The notes beneath the pieces are model-generated. The model saw only the letters and a list, made by a program, of their open reading frames with translations, was not told the DNA's origin and searched no databases. Both the position numbers and the translations under genes were made by a program. 64,000 nucleotides of DNA from Streptomyces sp. NBC_01478 (GTDB lineage Bacteria; Actinomycetota; Actinomycetes; Streptomycetales; Streptomycetaceae): contig NZ_CP109444.1 in NCBI RefSeq assembly GCF_036227225.1, positions 4,879,501 to 4,943,500 of the forward strand, in the 5' to 3' direction. Numbering within the stretch: the stretch's first letter is position 1; each line of letters starts with the position of its first letter. Shown piece by piece: positions 19,119-26,860 of this stretch.

Positions 19119-21478
19119 TCGGTGACGGTATCCGGGGTGGGGGTGAGGGGACCCTCCGGTGCCGGGGGGAGGGAGGCGGGGAGGCCGACGGGGTTCGCGG
19201 TGGCGGCCCTGCGGAACCAGTCCTGGGCTTCGGCGGACTTGCCCTGCAGTTCCAGCAACCCGGCGATGGACAGCTCCGCGTCGGTGACGCCCCCGTCGAG
19301 AGCTTTGCGGTACAGCTCCATCGCCTCGCCGAAACGGCCCTTCCGAATCATCCACCGGCCGAGGTTGTGCGCGGCGTTCGCGTCTCCGGCGTGTGCGGCA
19401 CGCCGGTAGAGGAGGACCACCTTTGTCTCATCGACCTCCGGCTCCCAGGAGAGATAGCCGCCGAGTTCGCCCGCGGCACGCGCGTCGCCCCATGCGGCGG
19501 CGTAACTCAGCCAGATGTACGCCTCCGGGTCGTGCCATCTGCTGAGGAGAGCACCGATGCTCAGCGCGACCTCGCGCCGGCCCGCCGCGGCGGCCTTGCG
19601 GTACCAGCGGAGCGCCTCGTCCTCGCGGCCGGCGCCGACCAGCATGTCGCCGAGTTCGTGGGCGGCTGCGGCATCGCCCGCCTCGGCGCCCTGGCGTAAC
19701 CAGGTCTCGGCCTGGCCGCGGAGGAGGGTGCCGAGTGCGGCGGCGGCAACCGGGTCGCCCGCCCCGGCAGCCTGCTCCAGGTAGGGCTGGGCCTCGGCCA
19801 TGTCGCCGCGGACCATGAGGAGTTCGGCCAGCGCCGCGGCTGCCCGGTCGTGACCCCGGCTCGCCGCCTCGCGGAAGCAGTCCTCCCCGTCGACCGTGCC
19901 GAGGCTGTGGCCGTACCTGCCGAGACGGAACAGCGCCTCCGGGTCCCTGGCCTCCGCACGGGGACGGAAGTACAGGTCCGCGGCCGCCGCGAACCGCTCG
20001 GAGAGCGTGGGCTCCGTGCCCTCGTCGAGCGCCGGTGTGTCGAGCGCCAGTGTTCTGACCGCTTCCCACACCTCGTAGGGAACCGTCCGCGTGTGCGAGG
20101 ACCGCCCCGCGTCCGCCACCAGTGAACCGAAGGCGCGCAGCTCGCCTCCCGGACCGTCCTCGACGAGCATCCCGGTCACACCGTGCCGAAGCTCTGTGGC
20201 CCAGGCGAGGGCGTCCGCCCATGACTCGCGTTCCGGGTTGAGCCCCTCCAACTGCTCGTAGTGCGCGCTCAGTTCCTCCAGAAGGTGCGGCGACACACCT
20301 CCCTCCACACCGAGTCGGGCCAGGTCGACAGCCACGCGCACCAACAAGTGCCCCCGTGGATGCGCCGTCGCCCGGCGCGCACGCCACCACATCTCCCACA
20401 ACTCCGAGCCCACCGCCAGGTACTCGGTCACACCGCGCTCCCCGCGCCACTCGCGGGCGTCGAGGAGCTGCGGGTCGACCTCCCGGCCGAGCCGCTCCAA
20501 CTCCTCCCGGCTCCAACGGCACGTCAACTCCACCGGCTCCGCCAGCGCGAGCACCCGAGCCGCTGGTCCCCGGCCGAAGCGGCGCGCGTCGTACGCCTCG
20601 TCGCTCATCGTCGCCACGACCGGCACACGCAGTTCGGCAAGTTGGGTCAACAGGGAGGAATCGAGACCGTGTTCGTCGAGATGCCCCTCCAACTCGTCGA
20701 GCCAGAGGACGTACGAGCCCTTACGGTCGCGCAGCGCAAAGGGAAGCGCGCGCAGATCGGCGCCCAGTGAGGGGCTGCACACCCTTGTCCCGGGCGGCAA
20801 CGCGTCGAGGACAGCGGCCCACGCGGTACGGCTCTTGCCCGAGAAGAGTTCGCCCGTCACTACGACGAAACCGCCACCACTCACGAGTGCGTGGAGCCGT
20901 TCGTCGACGTCCCGCCTTACGTAGGGCGGGAGTTCGGGGTCCTTGTCGAGGCGGCGGGTCCTGCGCACGCCCCGGCCGACGGGGTCGGCGGCCTCCACCG
21001 TGGACCATCCGGCGGGGTCGTGGAGGGCGACGGGGCCGTAGTAGTTGTGCTGGACGCCTGTGACCGTGCCGTGGAAGGTACTTGTCCGGAAGTCGAAGTG
21101 GTCCTGGGACTCAGCCGGGGGCGAGGGTGTTTCGTGTGGACCCGCATCGGCGGTAGGGGTCAACTTCTCGACGAGGGAGCTGAGTTCGTCGGCCGCCGCC
21201 TCCGGACTGGACGCGTGCACGAGCACGTCGAACAGGGTCAAGCGCCAATACGTCACGAGCGACGCGCTCGGTGGCTGCCGACCGAGCCGGTCGAGCTCGC
21301 CGGAGTAGTCGCTGAGTGACCAGTGGCGCCGTAACCACTCCTCGAAGCCGAGCCGAACCGGTCCCCACTGAGCGGCCGAACCGGCCCCACGCGTCAGCGC
21401 CTTGGCCGCTGCCTCCGCCAAACGCTCCACGTCCTGCCTCGCCACGCTCGCCCCCCGCGCACCTCGCAACAGCTCCAC
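19115..21478 (-). CDS. P-loop NTPase with Sel1/TPR repeats and a possible amyloid-type motif
   Basis: A 787-residue protein of no recognised named family. Residues 1-105 are helical. At 135-150 the segment FHGTVTGVQHNYYGPV resembles short amyloid-signalling motifs in bacterial NLR-like proteins. A P-loop VVTGELFSGKSRTAW (206-220) and Walker B YVLWLDELEG (256-265) follow. The C-terminal 300 residues are tandem 36-residue Sel1-like repeats (for example AGDAAAAHELGDMLVGAGREDEALRWYRKAA). It looks like a STAND-type switch. GTG 21478 lacks a ribosome site; GTG 21430 with GAGG at 6 nt is a plausible shorter start. It is coupled to the P450 by a GTGA overlap. Confidence 0.72.
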   Translation of the reverse strand: MELLRGARGASVARQDVERLAEAAAKALTRGAGSAAQWGPVRLGFEEWLRRHWSLSDYSGELDRLGRQPPSASLVTYWRLTLFDVLVHASSPEAAADELSSLVEKLTPTADAGPHETPSPPAESQDHFDFRTSTFHGTVTGVQHNYYGPVALHDPAGWSTVEAADPVGRGVRRTRRLDKDPELPPYVRRDVDERLHALVSGGGFVVVTGELFSGKSRTAWAAVLDALPPGTRVCSPSLGADLRALPFALRDRKGSYVLWLDELEGHLDEHGLDSSLLTQLAELRVPVVATMSDEAYDARRFGRGPAARVLALAEPVELTCRWSREELERLGREVDPQLLDAREWRGERGVTEYLAVGSELWEMWWRARRATAHPRGHLLVRVAVDLARLGVEGGVSPHLLEELSAHYEQLEGLNPERESWADALAWATELRHGVTGMLVEDGPGGELRAFGSLVADAGRSSHTRTVPYEVWEAVRTLALDTPALDEGTEPTLSERFAAAADLYFRPRAEARDPEALFRLGRYGHSLGTVDGEDCFREAASRGHDRAAAALAELLMVRGDMAEAQPYLEQAAGAGDPVAAAALGTLLRGQAETWLRQGAEAGDAAAAHELGDMLVGAGREDEALRWYRKAAAAGRREVALSIGALLSRWHDPEAYIWLSYAAAWGDARAAGELGGYLSWEPEVDETKVVLLYRRAAHAGDANAAHNLGRWMIRKGRFGEAMELYRKALDGGVTDAELSIAGLLELQGKSAEAQDWFRRAATANPVGLPASLPPAPEGPLTPTPDTVTE

Positions 21479-21509
21479 GCCAAAGGTACTGAGTCAGCGG
21501 CCCCCCGAG

Positions 21510-22541
21510 TCAGCCTTCGGCCACAGTCCCGGCGCCGGTACCGCTCCCGTCCTCCCTCTCCCGGATCGCGTCCCGATAAGCCCGCCCCGCCGCCCGCAAC
21601 GCCGCCTCCGGATCCACCCCGTCCGCCTCCGCCCGCACGGCCAGTGCCAGCAGCTCGTAGCCGATGCCGTCGTCGCCCTTCGGCAGCGGCAACGGCACCT
21701 CAAGTCCCGCCGTCCGCACGCGTGATGCCAGCTTCGCCGCGAGGGCCAGGCCGGGCTGGCCCATGGGGATGCCCTCGGTGACGGAGGTGCGCTGTTTCTC
21801 TGTCGCCTTCGTGCGGAGCCAATGCGCCTTGACCTCTTCGGGAGTTGACGCCGTCTCGTCGCCGAAGACGTGTGGGTGGCGGTGGATCAGCTTGGTGACG
21901 ATGCCGGCGGCCACGTCGTCGACGGAGAAGGGGGTGTCGGGGTCCTCCTCGGCGATGCGGGCGTGGAAGACGACCTGGAGGAGGACGTCGCCCAGCTCCT
22001 CGCGCAGCTCGTCGCGGTCGCCCTCCTCGATCGCCTCGACGAGTTCGTACGCCTCCTCGATGCCGTACTTCGCCAGGCCCTGGTGGGTCTGCTGCGAGGA
22101 CCACGGGCACTCGGCGCGAATGCGGTCCATGACCTGGACGAGGTCGAGGAGTCGGGCGCCCGGCAGGTCGTAGGAGGCGGGGAGCAGCTCCAGCTCGGGC
22201 ATCTGGACGCGGCCGGAGCCGGCGAGCCGGGCCAGGCCGTCGGTCAGCGCCGGCTCGCCCTCGCCCGTGGCCACGATCACCACGGTGTGGCCGCCCGCGC
22301 AGGCGGCGACCAGTTCCTCGGCGGTCGGGGCTGCCTCGTCCACCCGTATCCCGGCCTCGCCCAGATACGGCAACTGCGGATGCGCCCCGTCCGCGCACAG
22401 CACCCGGTCGGCGTCGCGCAGTGCCTGCCAGGCGGGCCAGGACAGCAGGCCGGGGGCGACGCGGTGGCTGGTGGTGAGCAGGACGATACGGCCGGGGGCG
22501 GGTGCGGAGGTGCCGTCAGGGGCGGGGCTGTTTGCGTTCAC
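21510..22541 (-). CDS. mazG: MazG nucleoside triphosphate pyrophosphohydrolase with N-terminal extension
   Basis: A 343-residue actinobacterial MazG. The N-terminal ~120 residues resemble the methylase-like (YabN/SAM) extension: GRIVLLTTSHRVAPGL, VLCADGA, HTVVIVATGEGEPALTDGLARLA. The C-terminal part carries the MazG fold: CPWSSQQTHQGLAKYGIEEAYELVEAI, then DELREELGDVLLQVVFHARIAEE (the EExxE/ExxD metal ligands), then KLIHRHPHVFGD. It hydrolyses non-canonical or excess (d)NTPs to NMP and PPi, protecting the nucleotide pool. GTG 22541 abuts GGAGG very closely, so the start is uncertain by a few codons. It sits downstream of the SurA-like lipoprotein. Confidence 0.9.
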   Translation of the reverse strand: MNANSPAPDGTSAPAPGRIVLLTTSHRVAPGLLSWPAWQALRDADRVLCADGAHPQLPYLGEAGIRVDEAAPTAEELVAACAGGHTVVIVATGEGEPALTDGLARLAGSGRVQMPELELLPASYDLPGARLLDLVQVMDRIRAECPWSSQQTHQGLAKYGIEEAYELVEAIEEGDRDELREELGDVLLQVVFHARIAEEDPDTPFSVDDVAAGIVTKLIHRHPHVFGDETASTPEEVKAHWLRTKATEKQRTSVTEGIPMGQPGLALAAKLASRVRTAGLEVPLPLPKGDDGIGYELLALAVRAEADGVDPEAALRAAGRAYRDAIREREDGSGTGAGTVAEG

Positions 22542-22628
22542 CCTCCGAACGTAACCCACGCCGCCGACAGCCCCGGAGTTGTCCACAGGCCACTCGGCGC
22601 TCCTGCGGCAGGCGCGCCCGCCGTACCG

Positions 22629-23276
22629 TTACGCCGGCTGCTGAGTCGCCGCCGCCGTGACCTCCCGCACCCAGGGCGTCTTCGCGTCCACCCGGCTGCT
22701 CTTGGTCACGTCCCACGTGCCGTAACGCGGATTGAGGTCGACGTGGAGTTCTTTGGAGGCGTTGGAGAGGGCCTTCCAGAAGGCGGGCTGGGAGGTGTCG
22801 GTGCCGAGCTTCGCGGCGAGTTTGCGTCCCTCCACCTGGAGGCGGAGGTTCTCGTCGAGGCGCTGCGGGGGGACGCCGTACTGGGCGAGCCAGGTCGCCT
22901 CCAGGGCCTTGGCGCCGCCCGCCTGCTGGGCGAGAGCGGACCGCATGTCCTGGATGTCCTTGCGGGAGACGGTGACTCCGGCGTCCTGCGCGGCACGGTG
23001 GACGACCTGGTCGAAGACCATGCCGTAGAGCGTCTCGCGGGTGAGGCCGCCGGTGGTGGCGATGGCCCGCTCGTACTGTGCCTCGTTCTGCACGGACGCC
23101 CGCTGGGCCGTACGCACCTCGTTGACCCTGGTCTGCAACTGCGCGACGGTGATGCGCTGCCCGCCCACGACGGCCGCCGCGCCCGGATGCGCGTCGCTTC
23201 CGCAGGCGGTCAGGGCGGGGGCCGCGGCGGCGATCACGGCGGTGAGGACGAGCGCGGTGCGACGGCGGCGGTGCAA
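22629..23276 (-). CDS. SurA-N-domain lipoprotein
   Basis: A 215-residue exported lipoprotein. TTG 23276 is chosen because GGGAGG lies 5 nt upstream. A basic signal peptide (HRRRRTALVLTAVIAAAAPALTAC) ends in the lipobox LTAC. The mature part contains the SurA-type N-terminal chaperone helices: AAAVVGGQRITVAQLQTRVNEVR, then GLTRETLYGMVFDQVV. No PPIase domain follows, so it would act as a holdase rather than an isomerase. It precedes mazG on the same strand, a conserved pairing in Streptomyces. The promoter region has an inverted repeat at 23296-23313. Confidence 0.83.
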   Translation of the reverse strand: MHRRRRTALVLTAVIAAAAPALTACGSDAHPGAAAVVGGQRITVAQLQTRVNEVRTAQRASVQNEAQYERAIATTGGLTRETLYGMVFDQVVHRAAQDAGVTVSRKDIQDMRSALAQQAGGAKALEATWLAQYGVPPQRLDENLRLQVEGRKLAAKLGTDTSQPAFWKALSNASKELHVDLNPRYGTWDVTKSSRVDAKTPWVREVTAAATQQPA

Positions 23277-23295
23277 GGGAGCCTCCCGTTGGAGA

Positions 23296-23313
23296 TTGTG
23301 CGACGGTGCACAA
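23296..23313. promoter_or_regulatory. TTGTGC-N6-GCACAA inverted repeat before the SurA-like gene
   Basis: A perfect 6-6-6 dyad, 20 bp upstream of the TTG start. It resembles the outer arms of Crp-type or Rex-type sites but fits neither consensus well. A repressor site overlapping the ribosome-binding leader is possible. Confidence 0.45.
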
Positions 23314-23426
23314 AGTCTTGCGGTGATCGATGTTAGGCAGTGGGTCGCCTGGGGCCAACCCATTCGACCAACGATTCACCAGGACTTCGGGCACCGGCAC
23401 GCACGCGTGGGGCTCGGGCGCGGGGT

Positions 23427-24254
23427 TCAGCCGGTGATGGCCACCGGCGCGTCCCAGGTGTCGCGGTCCACGGTGATCGTGTAACCGCCGCGCGTCTCCT
23501 TGCTGTTGACCATGTACTGGTGGGCCCGGCTGTGGTTGGTGAACTGGGTGGAGCCCCAGGGCCAGTCCGAGGTCGTGGTGTACGTCTTGTCCCACAGCGC
23601 GTACCAGAGGTTGCCCGGCAGGTCCGTCTTGTCGGTCGCCGTCGCGATCGCCTTGGCGCTGGAGCTGGAGAAGCCGTAGAGGCCGCTGCGGTAGATCTTG
23701 ACGTGCAGTTCCTTGTCGAAGGCGCGGACGTACGTCAACACGGCGTTGTTGCAGGCCGTGTTCGTGATGTCGTACGACTCCATGTCCAGGTAGATCGGGC
23801 TGCCGGCCTTGAAGCCGAGCGCGGCGGACTTGGCGACCGCGTCGTCCGCCTCGGACTTGCCGACGGCGGCGGCCGTGGAGGCGCTGATCTTCACCGAGCC
23901 GCCGGAACCGCAGGACGGCTGCGAGCCGACGTAGAGCGGGATGAACTTCCAGCCGACCGTGGTGAGGGACTTGACCCAGGAGGCGGTGAGGTTGGGCTGG
24001 CTGCAGCCGCGGTTCTTGCCGCCGATGTAGACGGCGGCGGCACCGTAGGCGCCGTCGGTGTGCCAGGCCTTCATCGCGGCCAGGGAGGGCGCGGCGCAGG
24101 TGTCGAAGGCGCGGCCGGTGTAGGTCTTCTGCGCGGGCCAGGTGGTGGCGGCCATCGAGTTCGTCGCGGCGATACCGCCGCCGGCGACGACGGCGGCACC
24201 CGCGACGCCCCAGGCGATGTATCTGCGCTTCTTCGACTGCCGGTGCTCGGACAT
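23427..24254 (-). CDS. Secreted DUF1906 (Rv2525c-like) glycoside-hydrolase-fold protein
   Basis: A 275-residue exported protein. A basic head and signal peptide (SKKRRYIAWGVAGAAVVAGGGIAATNSMAA) precede a TIM-barrel domain of DUF1906 type: GRAFDTCAAPSLAAMKAW, YIGGKNRGCSQPNLTASWV, IPLYVGSQPSCGSGG, IYLDMESYD (the acidic pair expected at the active site) and LWYALWDKTYTTT. This fold resembles lysozyme-like glycosidases, so a cell-wall or polysaccharide role is likely. ATG 24254 is preceded by GGGGTGGGG. Function beyond the fold is unknown. Confidence 0.85.
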   Translation of the reverse strand: MSEHRQSKKRRYIAWGVAGAAVVAGGGIAATNSMAATTWPAQKTYTGRAFDTCAAPSLAAMKAWHTDGAYGAAAVYIGGKNRGCSQPNLTASWVKSLTTVGWKFIPLYVGSQPSCGSGGSVKISASTAAAVGKSEADDAVAKSAALGFKAGSPIYLDMESYDITNTACNNAVLTYVRAFDKELHVKIYRSGLYGFSSSSAKAIATATDKTDLPGNLWYALWDKTYTTTSDWPWGSTQFTNHSRAHQYMVNSKETRGGYTITVDRDTWDAPVAITG

Positions 24255-24299
24255 GAAAAACCCCACCCCTGGTGTACACGTGCTGGTTCGTATGCACTT

Positions 24300-24319
24300 G
24301 CGCATGCACTCGCATGCGC
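24300..24319. promoter_or_regulatory. GCGCATGC-N4-GCATGCGC inverted repeat
   Basis: A perfect 8-4-8 dyad about 46 bp upstream of the DUF1906 start, embedded in a run of related steps (TATGCACTTGCGCATGCACTCGCATGCG). Either an operator or a hairpin in the 5' leader. Confidence 0.45.
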
Positions 24320-24430
24320 TTGTTCGTGCGAATTTGGCAAAAGAGGATCGCAACTTATCCGGTGCCGCTCATACCTTCGGGAAACTCCGTCCCCAGAAGG
24401 TCACAACGTTCTCCCTGGAAACGGCAAAAA

Positions 24431-25960
24431 CTAGCCGCGCACCTGCCCCAGCCACTGCAGCGTCCGCCGGATGTCCGCCGCGAGCGGGTGTCCGGGGCCG
24501 TGACGGCGCTCGACGTCCACCAGGAGGCGGCCGAGGGTCTCGTGGGCCGCGCCGCGGTCGCCGAGCGCGAGCAGCAGGTGGCCCATGCGGCGGCGCACCT
24601 CGTGGGCGAGCTCGGGGTCGCCGGCCATGTACTGGTTCTCGTAGTACGGCAGCAGCGCGCGGTACTCCGCGAGGGCCGCCGCCGGGTCGCCGAGCGACTC
24701 CAGGCACTGGGCGGCCTCGTAGCGGTAGCGCAGGGACTGCGGGTCGGACGGGCCGGCCTCGGCGGCGCGCTCGTCGGCGAGGCGGCGCAGTTCGGGCAGC
24801 GCGCGCCGGTACTGGCCGTCGTCCATGAGCGTGGCCGCGTACTGCTTGCGCAGGGTGCGCACGACCGGGGAGTGCGCGCCGTGCTGCTCGGCGGCCGTGG
24901 GCAGGATCGCGCCGAGGATGTCGACGGCCTGCGTGATCCGGCCCTCCCCGAGCAGCCGCTTGACCTCGTCCACGGCGGCGGCGACGTCGCGTTTCTCGGC
25001 GGCGGGCGGCGCGAGCGGGGCGGGCTGCGACGCGGGGGTGCGGGCGCGGTCCGGCCAGGGGGCGTGCGGGCGCAGGAACGGGCGCGTGGGGTCGAGCGGC
25101 GCCCCGCTGGGCATCCCGCGCGCGGGCAACAGCAGCGCGAGGCGCTCGTACACCTCCTGCGCGGAACCGGGCCGGTGCTGCGGGTCCTTCGCGAGCAGAT
25201 GCAGGACGAGCGCTTCGAGCGACTCGGGGACCTCGGGGCGGATGCGGCGGACGGGCACCGGCGGCTCGTACAGATGCCGGTGCAGCACCCCGAGCGCCGT
25301 CGAACCCGCGAACGGCACGTCCCCGCTGAGGAGTTCGTGCAGCAGCACGCCGAGCGCGTACAGGTCGGTGTACGGGCCGACCGCGCCGCCCATCGCCTGC
25401 TCGGGCGCCATGTAGGCGGGCGAGCCGATGGGCGTGCCGGTGTGGGTGAGGCGGGTGGTGTCGGCGTCCATGACGGAGGCGACGCCCAGGTCGAGGACGG
25501 TGACCGTGCCGTCCTGCTTCACCATCACGTTGCGCGGCTTCAGGTCGCGGTGGACGATCGGCACGGCGTGCACGGCGCTCAGCACGGCGCACAGTTGGGC
25601 CGCGACCGCGACCGCCCACTGCCACGGGTAGGGGTCCTGCTCGGCGAGGTGGTCGGAGAGGTCGGCGCCGTCGATGTACTGCATGACGAGGAACAGCTCC
25701 TCGCCCTCGCTGCCCGCGTCGTGCACCGTGACCAGCCCGGGGTGGTCGACCTGCGCGGTCACCCGGCACTCGCGCACGAAGCGGCGGCGCAGTTCGTCGG
25801 CCTCCTGCCCGGCCACCTTGTCGGGGCGCAGCAGCTTCACCGCCACGCGCCGGTCCAGCCGTCGGTCGTACGCCGTCCAGACCTGGCCCATGCCGCCCTG
25901 TCCGATGAGCGTGGACAGTTCATAGCGGTCCGCGACGACCCGTCCTGCCGCCACGGTCAC
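24431..25960 (-). CDS. Cytoplasmic Ser/Thr protein kinase with C-terminal TPR region
   Basis: A 509-residue Hanks-type kinase. Gly-rich loop IGQGGMGQVW (19-28), Lys42 in VAVKLL, catalytic HRDLKPRN (137-144), a DLG (157-159) where DFG is usual, then GTPIGSPAYMAPEQA. No transmembrane or PASTA segment follows; instead residues about 330-509 are helical TPR-like repeats (LRKQYAATLMDDGQYRRALPELRRLADE), suggesting protein-protein targeting. The GTG at 25960 overlaps the stop of the upstream membrane-protein gene (GTGA), so the membrane protein is probably its partner or substrate. Confidence 0.92.
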   Translation of the reverse strand: MTVAAGRVVADRYELSTLIGQGGMGQVWTAYDRRLDRRVAVKLLRPDKVAGQEADELRRRFVRECRVTAQVDHPGLVTVHDAGSEGEELFLVMQYIDGADLSDHLAEQDPYPWQWAVAVAAQLCAVLSAVHAVPIVHRDLKPRNVMVKQDGTVTVLDLGVASVMDADTTRLTHTGTPIGSPAYMAPEQAMGGAVGPYTDLYALGVLLHELLSGDVPFAGSTALGVLHRHLYEPPVPVRRIRPEVPESLEALVLHLLAKDPQHRPGSAQEVYERLALLLPARGMPSGAPLDPTRPFLRPHAPWPDRARTPASQPAPLAPPAAEKRDVAAAVDEVKRLLGEGRITQAVDILGAILPTAAEQHGAHSPVVRTLRKQYAATLMDDGQYRRALPELRRLADERAAEAGPSDPQSLRYRYEAAQCLESLGDPAAALAEYRALLPYYENQYMAGDPELAHEVRRRMGHLLLALGDRGAAHETLGRLLVDVERRHGPGHPLAADIRRTLQWLGQVRG

Positions 25961-26604
25961 CTTCCGCCCTCGTCGTGCTTGCGCAGATAGTCACTCAGCT
26001 CGTCGAGCTCGGCCCGCACCTGGTCGATCCGGGCGGGCGCGGGGCGCTGCTGCGGCGGCGGGGTGGACATCGGCGGCTGCGGCACGGGCGTGTGCGGCAC
26101 GGGCGGCGGGGTGTGCTGCTGCGGCACGGGCGTGTGGGGCATCGGCGGCGGGGTGTGCTGCTGCGCGGTCGTCGCGGTGTACGGCGGCGGGGCCTGGGAG
26201 GGTTGCCCGGGCTGCGGGTAGCCGTACGCCGGGGACGGCTGCCCGACGTAGGCGCCCTCACGGAGTTGCTGAAAGTGGCGTATGTCCGCTGCCAGGTAGT
26301 ACGCGATCGACGCCACCAGGGTGCCCAGGAGCAGCGTGATGCCCACATAGCCGCCGGTGGTGTGGACATCCTCGCCGGGCTCGGAGCCGAGCAGCACGAT
26401 GCTGAGGATGTCCGCCGCCAGCGCGGCCACGAACAGGCCCCAGTCCAGGGACTTGCGGGTCACGATGGCCAGCCGCAGCAGCATCGTCCAGGCCAGGAAC
26501 CCGATGCAGAACACCGAGATCCCCACAAACAGCACGCGCACGAGGACCAGCGCCCCGGTGGGCGGCGGTGGCTTCGCCGGCTGCGGGTAGCCGTGGCCTT
26601 GCAT
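25957..26604 (-). CDS. Membrane protein with Pro/Gln-rich tail, coupled to the kinase
   Basis: A 215-residue protein. A short Pro-rich head is followed by four hydrophobic segments (LVLVRVLFVGISVFCIGFLA; AWTMLLRLAIV; GLFVAALAADILSIVLL; VGITLLLGTLVASIAYYLA). A cytosolic tail then holds near-repeats of TPPPMPHTPVPQQH and ends in a helix RIDQVRAELDELSDYLRKHDE. AGGAG lies 5 nt before ATG 26604. No named family. The 4-nt overlap with the kinase gene and the Thr/Pro-rich tail make it a likely kinase substrate or membrane anchor, which is inference. Confidence 0.72.
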   Translation of the reverse strand: MQGHGYPQPAKPPPPTGALVLVRVLFVGISVFCIGFLAWTMLLRLAIVTRKSLDWGLFVAALAADILSIVLLGSEPGEDVHTTGGYVGITLLLGTLVASIAYYLAADIRHFQQLREGAYVGQPSPAYGYPQPGQPSQAPPPYTATTAQQHTPPPMPHTPVPQQHTPPPVPHTPVPQPPMSTPPPQQRPAPARIDQVRAELDELSDYLRKHDEGGR

Positions 26605-26860
26605 GGCTGCTCCTGGTGCCTTCAGAGGGCGTACGGTGCCGCGACCGCCGTCGGTCCGGCGCGAATTCGACGCGTGGACAACAGCGGTCGTGCGATTGTC
26701 GGTTCGAGCGTATAGGCCGACACGGACAACCGGTCCCGGGTTGTACCGAACCGTTGTCGTGCTGATCACCTCGTACGACATCGCAGGTGCCGAGGGTAGC
26801 GGTGGAGCCCCGCCCTCCGGCGCACGGCGGCACTTCTCGGTCGGGCGCCGAGTCGCGTGC

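Noticed and set aside
17703..19409. 568-codon plus-strand frame across the P450
   Set aside because: Antisense to an intact P450; no motifs, biased Gly/Val/Arg composition.
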